Source: Muribaculaceae bacterium
GTDB taxonomy: Bacteria; Bacteroidota; Bacteroidia; Bacteroidales; Muribaculaceae
Assembly (NCBI GenBank): GCA_017453505.1
Contig: JAFTEU010000095.1
Span: 1-32,066, forward strand
Reading direction: 5' to 3'
Length of the DNA stretch: 32,066 bases
The notes beneath the pieces were generated by a model. The model made no database searches. It had not been told where the DNA came from and saw only the letters and a list, made by a program, of their open reading frames with translations. Position 1 is the stretch's first letter; each line of letters opens with the position of its first letter. The position numbers and the translations under genes are program-made. Below, in pieces: positions 13,922 to 23,517 of this stretch.

Positions 13922-16822
13922 TCATTTCTTGACCGGTTTGGTTCGGTAGATATCCTCTTTCTTGACCTTGACGATGGTGCCGTAGCGGGCAAGGGACTTG
14001 AGGTCCATCTTCTTGAGGTTACCCACAATCATCAGCTGGCAGGTCTGATCCTTGACGTGCTGCCTATAGAAGGACAGGATATCCTCCTGAGTGAGCTGTG
14101 AAAGCTGGCGGGCCGTTGCCGCACAGCGGTCCTCATGGTAACCGCTTCGCAACAGAAGTGGGATGAGCAGGCTCTTACCACGGAAGGTCGGATAAGAATT
14201 ATTGATATCATTGAGCAGGCTCTGACGGGCCACATCCATATTCTCGACGTTGACAGGCATGTCATTAATGAGCGAATCAAGCAACTCCACAGCCTGCATC
14301 GCCTTATCGCCCTGTGTGGCGATGAGCGCGAGATAACAGCAGGAATTGGTGGAATTAGCCAGGCTGGGCTTCATGGCAACGCCCTGTGAAGCATAGGCCA
14401 GTGAGCGGAATTCCCTCACCTGCTGGAAGAGCACCGACGACATGCCGCCGCCAAAGTATTCTCCCCACCATTCCAGACAGGCCTTGTCGCGCTCACTTGT
14501 CACAGCGGCGAGCGGGCGATAGAGGCCCACGATGGTCTGTCGTGAGTCGGGCATGTCAAACAGATAGACCACCCGCTCCTGGGGATTCATGAGGGGTACA
14601 TCCTGCAAGGGATTGTCAAGGGTGCCGGCAAGTTGCGGCAACAGGCTCGCAATCATGTCCGACACTTGTTCACTGGGGATATTGCCCGTGTAGCTCACAT
14701 CATAACGGTAATCATACAGCTGCTTGAATGAGTTTATCAAATCCTCGGGCTTGAATTTCTTGAGTTCCTTACTGGTCAGTCGGGTCAAGTAGTCGGATTG
14801 CTCACCCCTTGCCACCTTGAGAGCCAGAGCACCAAACACTTCAGTATTGTCTTCCATAAAGGATTTCTCCTCAAGCCCCACAGCGGTCTTTACCTCGTCA
14901 AATTTATCCTTATCGGCCTTCATGTGGTCAAGGAAATGCGACAGTAAGCGCAGTGTAGGTTCAAAATTGGCATCCAGGCCCCTCAAGGCTACAAGGGTCA
15001 TCTGATCATCGGCAGTGAACGACAGTTTAGCCCCCAGGGTCTGCAAGGCGATTCCTAGGGCCTTGACATCCAGCGAGTCTGTGCCCAGTTCGTCGACATA
15101 GCTCGCGGCAGCCTCGAGCAACTTGTCTTGACGCGTTCCCTTGTGGAAACTGAACACCAGTGTGAAATTATCATTCACAGGGTTATCATGGGAGAAGAGC
15201 ATATTGCCGCCTGGGAGTTCAGTCCGCACGGCATCCTTCTCCAGGTCGAGCAAACGTGGTGCCACGTTCTGAACAGGCAGTTGTTCCAGACGCTGGGCGA
15301 ATGTCGATTTCGCATCGGCATGCAAGGGCTTGACGGCAGTAAACTCGGGCTTGGCAATCTGCTCCACCTTGCAACGGCCATTCTTCTTGTGGAAACGATA
15401 GAAATTCTCCGTGAAGTACTTACGTGCTGTGGCAATTACCTCGTCACGGCTCACATCGGCCACATGGTCATTCCACTTGAGGTAATCGTCCCAGTTCATT
15501 CCGGCAGCCATTGCCGCCACCATGAGCTCTGAACGGCCAGCGATGCTCTCCAGCTCCTTCATGTTATCGCTGGCTATCATGAGCTTGACAGCCTGCAGCT
15601 GCTCATCGGTGAAGTCCCCCTTCAAGAGTTTCCCGATCTGTTCCAGGCACAAGTTCTCGGCGGTCTTGACACGGCACAGCAACTTGGGAACCACCAGAAC
15701 CATCACGGCACCGGTCTGATTGAAGGCCAAGTGCTGAGCTGTAGCCAGATAGACACGGTTGTTGTTGGATAGCTCGTCAAGCAGGCCCGTTTTATTGTCA
15801 TTGGAGAGAAGCGACATAACCACCTTCAACGCAGGAGCATCGGCATCAAACTCACCGGGAGCACGGAAGAGCAATCCGCTCATACCGACGAGCGGTAGCG
15901 GGAAGAGCACCTTCTCTACAGGCTGACCCTCGACTGGGGGCGCAATAATCTTCTCACGCACGGGCTTCACACCTCGTTCGATTTGGCCGAAGGTGCGTTC
16001 CAGCACAGGCAACAATCCGTCAGGATTAATGTCACCTGAGAGAATCAAACCCATGTTGGAGCCCACATAAAACTTCTTGTAAAACGCCTCCATGTCTGAC
16101 AAACGGGGATTCTTCAGATTCTCGGTGCTACCCACAATAGGATAGGCATAGGGAGTGCCGGTAAAGAACTTGGATGTCACCTGCTCAAGCAACATCGCCA
16201 GAGGGTCATCACTATACATATTCTTCTCCTCGTAGACCGTTTCCAGCTCACCTTGAAACAAGCGATAGACGGGATGAATAAGGCGGTGGCTGTTCAACTC
16301 ACACCACTGCTCGATGTACTGTGGAGAGAACGTGTTGTGGTAATAAGTCATATCATAGGACGTGCCGGCATTCAAGTCCGAACCGCCATATTTAGAAATC
16401 AGCCGATTGAACTCATTGGGAATCGCATATTGAGATGCCTTGACATTCAGTTCGTTGATGTCGTGCTGGATAGTCTTGCGGTGATTCTCGTCGGTCGTCC
16501 TGGCCAGCTCGTCATACTTCATTGAGATGGAATCGAGATAGGCTCGCTCTGCAGCATAATCAACCGTGCCCAGCTCATCGGTTCCCTTGAACATGATGTG
16601 CTCGAAGTAGTGCGCAATGCCCGTATCAGGACAATCCACCGCGCCAGCGTTCACCACGACAGCGCCAAAGACTTTAGGCTGGCTGTGATCCACATTGAGC
16701 CACACTTTCATACCATTACCCAACACGTATTCCTGCACCTGCAACGATGCGGCTTCCTGGCTGAATGCCGCCAGCGACATCATCAACAGCAGGAACGAAA
16801 TGAACAGATTTCTTTTCATCAT
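13922..16822 (-). CDS. Exported M16-family (insulinase-like) zinc protease
   Basis: This 966-residue protein has a signal peptide (1-22, ending AAFSQ) and is an M16 metallopeptidase of the two-halves type. The active half holds the inverted zinc motif HYFEH (His71, Glu74, His75), with the third ligand expected among the glutamates at 192-199 (ELETVYEEK). Further M16 modules follow: SGDINPDGLLPVLERTFG near 270, and a second, non-catalytic half from about 540 on (SHDNPVNDNFTLVFSFHKGT, LYDYRYDVSYTGNI). The length is that of fused pitrilysin-like enzymes, which form a closed chamber and degrade peptides up to small-protein size. Here it would act in the periplasm. It has its own promoter (16845-16875) and ends 74 bases before the promoter region of the surA-like gene; the flanking genes are periplasmic foldases, suggesting a role in envelope protein quality control. 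Confidence 0.92.
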   Translation of the reverse strand: MMKRNLFISFLLLMMSLAAFSQEAASLQVQEYVLGNGMKVWLNVDHSQPKVFGAVVVNAGAVDCPDTGIAHYFEHIMFKGTDELGTVDYAAERAYLDSISMKYDELARTTDENHRKTIQHDINELNVKASQYAIPNEFNRLISKYGGSDLNAGTSYDMTYYHNTFSPQYIEQWCELNSHRLIHPVYRLFQGELETVYEEKNMYSDDPLAMLLEQVTSKFFTGTPYAYPIVGSTENLKNPRLSDMEAFYKKFYVGSNMGLILSGDINPDGLLPVLERTFGQIERGVKPVREKIIAPPVEGQPVEKVLFPLPLVGMSGLLFRAPGEFDADAPALKVVMSLLSNDNKTGLLDELSNNNRVYLATAQHLAFNQTGAVMVLVVPKLLCRVKTAENLCLEQIGKLLKGDFTDEQLQAVKLMIASDNMKELESIAGRSELMVAAMAAGMNWDDYLKWNDHVADVSRDEVIATARKYFTENFYRFHKKNGRCKVEQIAKPEFTAVKPLHADAKSTFAQRLEQLPVQNVAPRLLDLEKDAVRTELPGGNMLFSHDNPVNDNFTLVFSFHKGTRQDKLLEAAASYVDELGTDSLDVKALGIALQTLGAKLSFTADDQMTLVALRGLDANFEPTLRLLSHFLDHMKADKDKFDEVKTAVGLEEKSFMEDNTEVFGALALKVARGEQSDYLTRLTSKELKKFKPEDLINSFKQLYDYRYDVSYTGNIPSEQVSDMIASLLPQLAGTLDNPLQDVPLMNPQERVVYLFDMPDSRQTIVGLYRPLAAVTSERDKACLEWWGEYFGGGMSSVLFQQVREFRSLAYASQGVAMKPSLANSTNSCCYLALIATQGDKAMQAVELLDSLINDMPVNVENMDVARQSLLNDINNSYPTFRGKSLLIPLLLRSGYHEDRCAATARQLSQLTQEDILSFYRQHVKDQTCQLMIVGNLKKMDLKSLARYGTIVKVKKEDIYRTKPVKK

Positions 16823-16844
16823 CGGTATTCAAACTAATTTTTCA

Positions 16845-16875
16845 CAAAGTTAGCCTTAACTCGACAAACCTGCAA
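16845..16875 (-). promoter_or_regulatory. Bacteroidota-type promoter of the M16 protease gene
   Basis: On the minus strand, TTG (16875-16873), 20 bases, then TAACTTTG (16852-16845), a perfect -7 box. The transcript would start about 15 bases before the ATG. Confidence 0.7.
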
Positions 16876-16884
16876 GAATCAAGC

Positions 16885-16931
16885 ACTAAAAAAGCGGGCC
16901 CGCCAGAACATCTTGATGTCATGCGGGTCCG
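16885..16931 (-). terminator. Intrinsic terminator of the parvulin foldase gene
   Basis: On the minus strand the stem cggacccgc (16931-16923) pairs with gcgggcccg (16903-16895) with one mismatch; an inner acatc/gatgt stem adds stability, and a T tract follows (16893-16885 on the plus strand is A-rich). It lies about 30 bases after the stop codon. Confidence 0.75.
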
Positions 16932-16960
16932 GTGATATGGGAAGAATTATGCGTTCTCGC

Positions 16961-18883
16961 TTATTTCACTTTCTTGAGAACCTTCTTCTTGATCTTAGCA
17001 GGATATTTCTTGGCAAGTTCCTCTTTCCAGCGCTGCTCCAGCACATCCTGATAATCGCTGGTGACTGCACCGCGCACATCAGCCATCTCCTGAGGCTGGT
17101 CGATGACACTGCCCTCAAGAATCATGAAAGCGGGATAGCTCTTGCGCTCAGGCTTGTCACCCACATGGAATGCCAGATAGTCGGCCAAGTTGTTCTCGCC
17201 CTGCTTAACGACCATACGCTCCATGCGGATGTCGAGACCGTACTTGTTGTGCAGCGCGTCGGTCAGTGTGTCAGGAGCCATGCGCTGAATGTCAGCCTTG
17301 ACGAGGTCAAGGATGCTGTCGCTCTTGGCACTGAGGATAATGCCCTTGAAGTGGGGTTCATCCCACATGTAGCGCGCGCGGTTCTCGGCAAAGTACTGCT
17401 CCAGGCCGACAGTATCCTTGCTTGCGGCCTTCCAGACGCGACGATTGCTGATTTCGAACAACAGCATGCCATCACGATACTCGTTGAGCAGGTTGCGATA
17501 CTCGGCATTGTTGTTGACCAATTCCAGTGAATGATAATCCGAGAGGGCCTTGTCGGCGACCTTGTCGACAAGTGACATGATATAATCCTTCGCATTGTCA
17601 ATTACCGGAAACTTAGCCTTGGGATTAATCTGAGAGGCAAGTTCTGATACAGGAACCGACAGGTTGTTAGCATAGGTAAACAAGGGCATCTGGTTACCCT
17701 TAATGGACTGGGCGACAAATGCCGAATCCAACTTGCCTGCATCCTTAAGTGCCGAGGACAAGAAACCCTCAAAATCAGGATTCAAGCGGAAGTTATAACG
17801 GTTCTTGAGATCCTTAATGCGATTCTCGGCAATGAGTTGGGTGCGCTCGTCGCGGCTGATTGCAGTCTCGATGATACCGCGCATCTCACTCAGGGTGGGC
17901 ATGCCATGAGCGACCTTCTTGACAATATGATAGCCGAACTGGGTCGCAAACGGCTCACTAATGGCACCGTCGGCCAGATTAAAGGAAATATCCTCAAAGG
18001 GCTGCACCATGCGTCCACGGCCAAACCATCCCAGATCGCCGCCACGGCGGGCAGATCCGTCTTGAGACTCAGCCTTGGCAAGCTCCTCAAAGTCGGCACC
18101 GTTCTTGAGCAGGAGATAAATGGAGTCAATCTGCTGCTTGCACTGGGCCTTCTGCTCCTCGGTAGCATTCTGTGGGAACAACTTGAGGATGTGCTTGGCA
18201 TGAACATCGTTGCGCTCACGGGTCTGATTCACCCTAACCATGTGCACACCATACTGCGTTGTAAATGGCATGGAGATGTTGCCAACGGGTGTGTTATAGA
18301 ACTGGTTTTCAAAATCATAGGGGAATTGGCAAGCCGACATGTAGCCATAGTGCCCATTGTTGCGGGACTTGGAAGGATCGCTTGAATATTTTGCCACAAG
18401 GTCTTCCCATTTCTCACCATTGAGAATGCAGTTGCGGATGCTGTCCATCCGTGCGATGTTAGCCTGCGTTTGCACGGGATTGCCGCCTAATGGCAACATG
18501 AAGTGGTCTATATCTATCTCGGTTTTAGCTCGTTCATAGGCCTCGGCGATGAAATGCCAGCTATAGGTCGTGTCTTGAGTCAAATAGGGAGCAGCCAAGT
18601 CCTTGCGGTAACCCTCAAACTCCTTGATGAACAATTGTGTCGTGTCAATACCCTCGGCCTCGGCATCCGCCACCTTCTGCTTGTAGAGCACGAAGCGGTC
18701 AACGTATTGCTCAAGGGATTCTTTCTCGATCTGTTGCTGGTTGTTCTTGTGATACAGGTACTCAAACTCTGAGAGCTTGATGTCTTTGCCATTGATAGTC
18801 ATGAGAACAGGATCCGTCACCTTAGCAATGGCGAGGATCGCGGTACCCAACAGCAATGAAGAAATCAAAAGTTTTGCTTTCAT
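16961..18883 (-). CDS. Periplasmic foldase with two parvulin domains
   Basis: This 640-residue protein has a signal peptide (1-20) and a SurA/PpiD-like N-terminal region ([22 protein letters not shown], typical of the chaperone domain). Two parvulin domains follow: about 122-220 ([36 protein letters not shown]) and about 227-325, the better conserved one ([34 protein letters not shown]). The remaining 310 residues are a C-terminal region of unknown fold, ending in a strongly basic tail ([11 protein letters not shown]). It probably isomerises prolyl bonds and chaperones exported proteins in the periplasm. It is transcribed apart from recQ (189-base gap with the recQ terminator) and ends in its own terminator, so it is a single-gene unit next to the M16 protease. 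It differs from the shorter surA-like gene by its extra C-terminal half. Confidence 0.88.
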   Translation of the reverse strand: MKAKLLISSLLLGTAILAIAKVTDPVLMTINGKDIKLSEFEYLYHKNNQQQIEKESLEQYVDRFVLYKQKVADAEAEGIDTTQLFIKEFEGYRKDLAAPYLTQDTTYSWHFIAEAYERAKTEIDIDHFMLPLGGNPVQTQANIARMDSIRNCILNGEKWEDLVAKYSSDPSKSRNNGHYGYMSACQFPYDFENQFYNTPVGNISMPFTTQYGVHMVRVNQTRERNDVHAKHILKLFPQNATEEQKAQCKQQIDSIYLLLKNGADFEELAKAESQDGSARRGGDLGWFGRGRMVQPFEDISFNLADGAISEPFATQFGYHIVKKVAHGMPTLSEMRGIIETAISRDERTQLIAENRIKDLKNRYNFRLNPDFEGFLSSALKDAGKLDSAFVAQSIKGNQMPLFTYANNLSVPVSELASQINPKAKFPVIDNAKDYIMSLVDKVADKALSDYHSLELVNNNAEYRNLLNEYRDGMLLFEISNRRVWKAASKDTVGLEQYFAENRARYMWDEPHFKGIILSAKSDSILDLVKADIQRMAPDTLTDALHNKYGLDIRMERMVVKQGENNLADYLAFHVGDKPERKSYPAFMILEGSVIDQPQEMADVRGAVTSDYQDVLEQRWKEELAKKYPAKIKKKVLKKVK

Positions 18884-18980
18884 CTTCTTTAGCTTGGTTT
18901 GAATCTATATTTTACGTTTTTTCATTCTTAATTACTAATGTATAACGCACACATGCGGCAAAAATTATATTTCACCCGGT

Positions 18981-19031
18981 ATTTTTTAAAACATTCCGCC
19001 AAGAAAGCAGTTTTTGCTCGCTTGGCGGAAT
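18981..19031 (-). terminator. Intrinsic terminator of recQ
   Basis: A perfect 11-base stem, attccgccaag (18993-19003) with cttggcggaat (19021-19031), lies 42 bases after the recQ stop, with an inner agc/gct extension and a T/A-rich tail on the minus strand. Confidence 0.75.
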
Positions 19032-19072
19032 ATGCGTCAAATGCCTCTTCCCCGGATCAATGAATTCAGGGA

Positions 19073-21250
19073 CTAATTACCCATTTCACTCAGGAACTTA
19101 ATGCGGACAAGCCTAATTTCCTCCTCGGTATAGTCATCACCGAGCTCGCTCATGGCCGTCTCAATATCGTCGGTGTCACTCTCCTTGAAGTACTCAAAGA
19201 TGTCTTCCTCGATATCCAGGTCGATAGCCTCATCAATATAATAGGAAACATTAATTTTTGTTCCACTGTATACAATGGCTTCCAACTCATCTAGTAACTC
19301 ATCAAATTCAAGATCCTTGCTCTCGGCCAAGGCATCGAGCGGCACCTTGCGGTCAATGGCTGTGATAATCTCAACCTTGAGTTTGCTCTTGTTGGCCACA
19401 GTGCGCACGCGCATGTCCTCGGGACGTTCAATCTCATTCTCATCGACATACTTCTTGATGAGATCGATGAACTCCTTGCCATATCGCTTGGCCTTTCCTG
19501 GCCCGACACCTGGGATGTTCTGCAACTCATCTATCGTGATGGGATAGGTTGTAGCCATCGCGTCGAGCGACGGTTCCTGGAAGATGACATAGGTGGGCAA
19601 GCCATGCTGCTTGGCGATCTTGCGGCGCAGGTCCTTGAGGATGCTGAAGAGCTCGGCATCCACAGCCCCACTACCGCCACCGCGCAGTTCCTCGTCAAGC
19701 ATCTCGGTATACTCGTTGTCCTCAACGATCCAGAATTTCTCGCGGCTCTTGAGGAAATCCTTACCCTCCTTGGTCACCTTGATGGCACCGTAATTCTCAA
19801 TATCCTTGGATAGATAGTCGGCAAACACACCTTGACGGATAACTGCCATCAGGAATTTCTCATCACGCTCACTAGCGCAACCGAACACGTCCAACTCATT
19901 GTGCTTGTAACCTTGAATCTCATTGGTGGCATCACCCATCATGACATGAGCGATATACTCGGGCTTGAAGCGCTCTCGCAGGACGAGAATCGTCTCGATG
20001 GCGGCCCGCAGCTCCTCTCCGGCCTCAACACGCTTCTTGGGCTTGAGGCAGTTATCACAGTTACCGCAGTTCTCCTGGTTATAGGTCTCACCGAAGTAGT
20101 GCAGCAGGGAGCGACGGCGACAAACCGAAGACTCGGCATAGTCGCGTGTCTCAAGCAGCAGCTGTTTACCGATTTCCTGCTCGGCAATGGGCTTGCCCTG
20201 CATGAATTTCTCCAGCTTGTCAAGATCCTTGCGGGAATAGAAGGTGACGCACTTGCCCTCGCCGCCGTCACGGCCAGCACGACCAGTCTCCTGATAATAA
20301 CCCTCCAGGCTCTTGGGGATGTCATAATGGATGACAAACCTCACGTCGGGTTTGTCAATACCCATACCGAAGGCAATCGTCGCGACAATCACGTCGACAT
20401 CCTCACTCAAGAAGGCATCCTGATTGGCACTGCGCACGGCACTCTCCATACCAGCATGGTAGGGCAATGCCTTGATGTCGTTGAGACGCAATACCTCGGC
20501 CAGTTCCTCAACCTTCTTACGGCTCAGACAATAGATGATACCCGACTTGCCCTCATTGGCCTTAATGAACTTAATGATTTCACGGTCAACATCCTTGGAC
20601 TTGGGACGCACCTCATAGTACAGATTGGGACGATTGAACGATGACTTGAAAACGGCGGCATCGGTCATGCCCAGGTTCTTCTGTATATCATGCTGCACCT
20701 TGGGGGTAGCAGTCGCTGTCAATGCAATAATCGGCCGCTCGCCGATGCGGTTGATGATGGGGCGGATATTACGATACTCAGGGCGGAAGTCATGTCCCCA
20801 CTCCGAGATACAGTGAGCCTCGTCAACGGCATAGAAAGAAATGGGCACATCCTTGAGAAAGTTCACGTTATCCTCCTTGGTCAACGACTCGGGAGCGACA
20901 TACAACAACTTTGTGCGTCCGCTGCGGACATCGGCTTTCACTTCCTCGATGGCCTGCTTGGTGAGCGATGAGTTCAGGAAATGGGCAATGCCGTCTTCCT
21001 CGCTATAGCTGCGCATGGCATCGACCTGGTTCTTCATTAATGCAATAAGGGGCGAGATGACAATGGCGGTGCCCTCCATCAAGCGCGCGGGCAGCTGGTA
21101 GCACAAGGACTTACCGCCACCCGTAGGCATGAGCACGAAGGTGTCCTTCTCGGCCAGGAGGTTCTCGATAATCGCTTCTTGATTACCTTTAAAAGTCTCA
21201 AAGCCAAAGTATTCCTTCAACGCCGATATCAACTGTTTGTTCTTAGCCAT
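19073..21250 (-). CDS. recQ: ATP-dependent DNA helicase RecQ
   Basis: This 725-residue protein is a RecQ helicase, a 3'-5' DNA unwinding enzyme of recombination repair. Seen in order: Walker A MPTGGGKS (Lys47), the DEAH box with the RecQ-specific aromatic loop (DEAHCISEWGHDFRPEY, from Asp143), helicase motif VI QETGRAGRDG (near 320-329), the zinc cluster (Cys377, Cys395, Cys398, Cys401), the RQC winged helix, and an HRDC domain at about 525-605 (LFSILKDLRRKIAKQHGLP). A further C-terminal section of about 115 residues, rich in acidic residues, follows; it makes the protein longer than the E. coli enzyme and appears usual for the phylum. The gene has its own promoter (21281-21311) and terminator, and lies downstream of clpX in the conserved tig-clpP-clpX-recQ order. 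Confidence 0.97.
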   Translation of the reverse strand: MAKNKQLISALKEYFGFETFKGNQEAIIENLLAEKDTFVLMPTGGGKSLCYQLPARLMEGTAIVISPLIALMKNQVDAMRSYSEEDGIAHFLNSSLTKQAIEEVKADVRSGRTKLLYVAPESLTKEDNVNFLKDVPISFYAVDEAHCISEWGHDFRPEYRNIRPIINRIGERPIIALTATATPKVQHDIQKNLGMTDAAVFKSSFNRPNLYYEVRPKSKDVDREIIKFIKANEGKSGIIYCLSRKKVEELAEVLRLNDIKALPYHAGMESAVRSANQDAFLSEDVDVIVATIAFGMGIDKPDVRFVIHYDIPKSLEGYYQETGRAGRDGGEGKCVTFYSRKDLDKLEKFMQGKPIAEQEIGKQLLLETRDYAESSVCRRRSLLHYFGETYNQENCGNCDNCLKPKKRVEAGEELRAAIETILVLRERFKPEYIAHVMMGDATNEIQGYKHNELDVFGCASERDEKFLMAVIRQGVFADYLSKDIENYGAIKVTKEGKDFLKSREKFWIVEDNEYTEMLDEELRGGGSGAVDAELFSILKDLRRKIAKQHGLPTYVIFQEPSLDAMATTYPITIDELQNIPGVGPGKAKRYGKEFIDLIKKYVDENEIERPEDMRVRTVANKSKLKVEIITAIDRKVPLDALAESKDLEFDELLDELEAIVYSGTKINVSYYIDEAIDLDIEEDIFEYFKESDTDDIETAMSELGDDYTEEEIRLVRIKFLSEMGN

Positions 21251-21280
21251 AATAATAGGTTTAGGGTTATAACGATTTCA

Positions 21281-21311
21281 CAAATATACTGCCATTTTGT
21301 GAACTGCACAA
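21281..21311 (-). promoter_or_regulatory. Bacteroidota-type promoter of recQ
   Basis: On the minus strand, TTG (21311-21309), 20 bases, then TATATTTG (21288-21281), a perfect -7 box. recQ can therefore be transcribed separately from clpPX. Confidence 0.72.
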
Positions 21312-21339
21312 TTTTTTCGGGAAAAATAATTAAATGTGT

Positions 21340-22581
21340 TTATTCAGCCAATAACTCATAATTAGACTTAGAGAGCTGACGCTCGGCGAAGTCGCGTGTG
21401 AGCACATATTTTTTCTTGCCCAGCGAGGGAGCCTGATACATGACATCAATCATGATGGTCTCGAACAGACTTCTCAAACCGCGGGCACCCAGCTTGTACT
21501 CGATTGACTTATCCACGACGAAGTCCAGCACATCATCATTGATCACCAGTTCCACGCCATCCATCTCGAGCAGTTTCTTGTACTGGCGCACAATAGCGTT
21601 CTTGGGCTCGGTGAGGATGCGCAGCAGTGCTTCGCGGTCTAGTGGCTCCAGGTTGGTCAGGATGGGCAGGCGGCCGATGATCTCGGGAATGAGGCCATAG
21701 CTGCGCAGGTCCTGAGGTGCGACAAAGTGCAACAGCTTGTCGCGGTCGGCCTTGCTCACGTGGTTGCCAGCGCCAAATCCCACGACATGGGTATTCAGGC
21801 GCTGAGCAATTTTGCGCTCAATACCCTCAAAGGCACCGCCGCAGATGAACAAGATATTCTTGGTATCGACAGCTATCATCTTCTGCTCGGGATGCTTGCG
21901 GCCGCCTTGAGGGGGCACATTGACCACCGAGCCCTCGAGCAGCTTGAGGAGTCCCTGCTGGACACCTTCACCGCTCACGTCGCGGGTGATGGACGGATTG
22001 TCGCCCTTGCGTGCTATCTTGTCAATCTCGTCGATGAAGACGATGCCGCGTTCGGCCTCGGCCACGTTATAGTCACATGCGGCAAGCAGCCTCGTCAGCA
22101 GGCTCTCGATGTCCTCGCCGACGTAGCCAGCCTCGGTCAGCACCGTGGCGTCGACGATGGCGAAGGGGACTTTCAACATCTTGGCAATCGTCTTGGCAAG
22201 CAAGGTCTTACCCGTTCCTGTCGGGCCCACGATGATGATATTGCTCTTCTCGATGTCGATATCATCATCTCGCTTCTGGTTCAGGCGCTTGTAGTGGTTA
22301 TAGACAGCCACCGACAGGTAGCGCTTAGCCGTTTCCTGACCGATGACATACTGGTCAAGATAAGTCTTGATTTCCTCTGGCTTGGGGAGCGAGTCCATGT
22401 CCAGATCGGGCAGCATCGATGTGGCCATCTTGTTCAGATACTCTCGGGAGAGTTCAACGGCACGCTCGGCACAATCATTACAGATGCAACCGTTCATGCC
22501 AGGCAACATCAGTTCCACCTCACGGTCGCTACGGCCACAGAAACTACAATATAGTGTATTAGTGTCTTTCTTTTTTGCCAT
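21340..22581 (-). CDS. clpX: ATP-dependent Clp protease ATP-binding subunit ClpX
   Basis: This 413-residue protein is the AAA+ unfoldase that feeds substrates to ClpP. The N-terminal zinc-binding domain has Cys12, Cys15, Cys34 and Cys37. The AAA+ core has Walker A GPTGTGKT (119-126), the GYVGED pore loop (152-157), Walker B VFIDEID (181-187), and the RKH loop (228-230). The ClpP-docking loop reads VVGFGAG (266-272), a VGF version of the IGF tripeptide at the same position. The C-terminal small domain has the sensor-2 arginine in GARGLRS. It begins 8 bases after clpP ends, so the two form an operon. Confidence 0.98.
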   Translation of the reverse strand: MAKKKDTNTLYCSFCGRSDREVELMLPGMNGCICNDCAERAVELSREYLNKMATSMLPDLDMDSLPKPEEIKTYLDQYVIGQETAKRYLSVAVYNHYKRLNQKRDDDIDIEKSNIIIVGPTGTGKTLLAKTIAKMLKVPFAIVDATVLTEAGYVGEDIESLLTRLLAACDYNVAEAERGIVFIDEIDKIARKGDNPSITRDVSGEGVQQGLLKLLEGSVVNVPPQGGRKHPEQKMIAVDTKNILFICGGAFEGIERKIAQRLNTHVVGFGAGNHVSKADRDKLLHFVAPQDLRSYGLIPEIIGRLPILTNLEPLDREALLRILTEPKNAIVRQYKKLLEMDGVELVINDDVLDFVVDKSIEYKLGARGLRSLFETIMIDVMYQAPSLGKKKYVLTRDFAERQLSKSNYELLAE

Positions 22582-22589
22582 GTCTTGAT

Positions 22590-23294
22590 TTACTCGGGTT
22601 TAACCTCGGTGGTAGCCGCATTGTTCTGCTGGCGCTCGAGCACCTTGTCGATCATGCCATAGTCCTTAGCCTCGGCAGCGGTCATCCAGTAATCACGGTC
22701 GCTGTCGGCATACACCTTGTCATAGGGTTGGCCCGAGTGGTCGCTGATGATGGTGTAAAGTTCCTTCTTGAGCTTGAGGATTTCACGGGAGGTGATTTCG
22801 ATATCTGATGCTTGGCCACTAATGCCGCCCATCGGCTGGTGGATCATGACACGGCTGTGCTTCAAGGCAAATCGCTTATCCTTCTGGCCAGCCACCAACA
22901 ATACTGCTGCCATCGAGGCGGCCATACCGGTGCAGATGGTCGAAACGTCACTCTGGATATACTTCATCGTGTCATAGATGCCCAGGCCGGCATATACCGA
23001 GCCACCAGGTGAATTGATGTAGAGCGAGATGTCCTTACCAGGGTCAGAGCTGTCAAGGTAGAGCAGCTGGGCCTGGATAACATTGGCCGTGTAGTCATCG
23101 ACCTGAGTCCCCAGGAAGATGATGCGATCCATCATCAGACGCGAGAACACGTCGAGCTGGGTGACATTGAGTTTACGTTCCTCCATGATGGTGGGGGAAA
23201 TATAGTTGTTGGATACGCCGGCAGCAAACTGGTCAAGTGCCAATCCATTCATGCCGAGGTGATGCACTGCAAATTTTCTGAAATCGTTTTCCAT
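22590..23294 (-). CDS. clpP: ATP-dependent Clp protease proteolytic subunit ClpP
   Basis: This 234-residue serine protease forms the barrel that ClpX docks on. The catalytic triad is Ser127 (GMAASMAA), His152 (MIHQPMGG) and Asp201 (DRDYWM), with exactly the spacing of the E. coli enzyme. The [12 protein letters not shown] oxyanion strand is intact. An N-terminal extension of about 30 residues before YISPTIMEE is longer than the E. coli propeptide and probably is processed. It has a good -7 box upstream (23327-23334) and is separated from tig by a terminator, so it starts the clpP-clpX operon. Confidence 0.98.
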   Translation of the reverse strand: MENDFRKFAVHHLGMNGLALDQFAAGVSNNYISPTIMEERKLNVTQLDVFSRLMMDRIIFLGTQVDDYTANVIQAQLLYLDSSDPGKDISLYINSPGGSVYAGLGIYDTMKYIQSDVSTICTGMAASMAAVLLVAGQKDKRFALKHSRVMIHQPMGGISGQASDIEITSREILKLKKELYTIISDHSGQPYDKVYADSDRDYWMTAAEAKDYGMIDKVLERQQNNAATTEVKPE

Positions 23295-23326
23295 AAATCT
23301 AAAAATTGGTTTTTAAAATTTTTGTT

Positions 23327-23334
23327 CAAAGATA
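23327..23334 (-). promoter_or_regulatory. -7 promoter element of clpPX
   Basis: TATCTTTG on the minus strand (23334-23327) matches TAnnTTTG perfectly, 32 bases before the clpP ATG. No TTG is found at the usual 19-21-base distance, so the upstream element is weak or absent. Confidence 0.55.
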
Positions 23335-23429
23335 ATATTTTTTTCTCAATTCCGCACGCTGTTGGGCGACTTTTTATTGACATGAGAATAATTAGTGACA
23401 AAAAACCAGCAAAAACCGCGCCAACTGAC

Positions 23430-23475
23430 AAAATAACATGTGGGGCAAGATAGCCAATGCTACCCTGCCCCACAT
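23430..23475 (-). terminator. Intrinsic terminator of tig
   Basis: A perfect 10-base stem, atgtggggca (23438-23447) with tgccccacat (23466-23475), with an inner tagc/gcta pair, lies about 43 bases after the trigger-factor stop; the minus strand then reads gttattttg. Confidence 0.75.
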
Positions 23476-23517
23476 TATTATTAATGTATAATTATTAATG
23501 TATATCGTCAGTAACGA

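Noticed and set aside
21727-22554. Plus-strand open frame of 275 codons opposite clpX
   Set aside because: Fully antisense to clpX, which is certain from its motifs.
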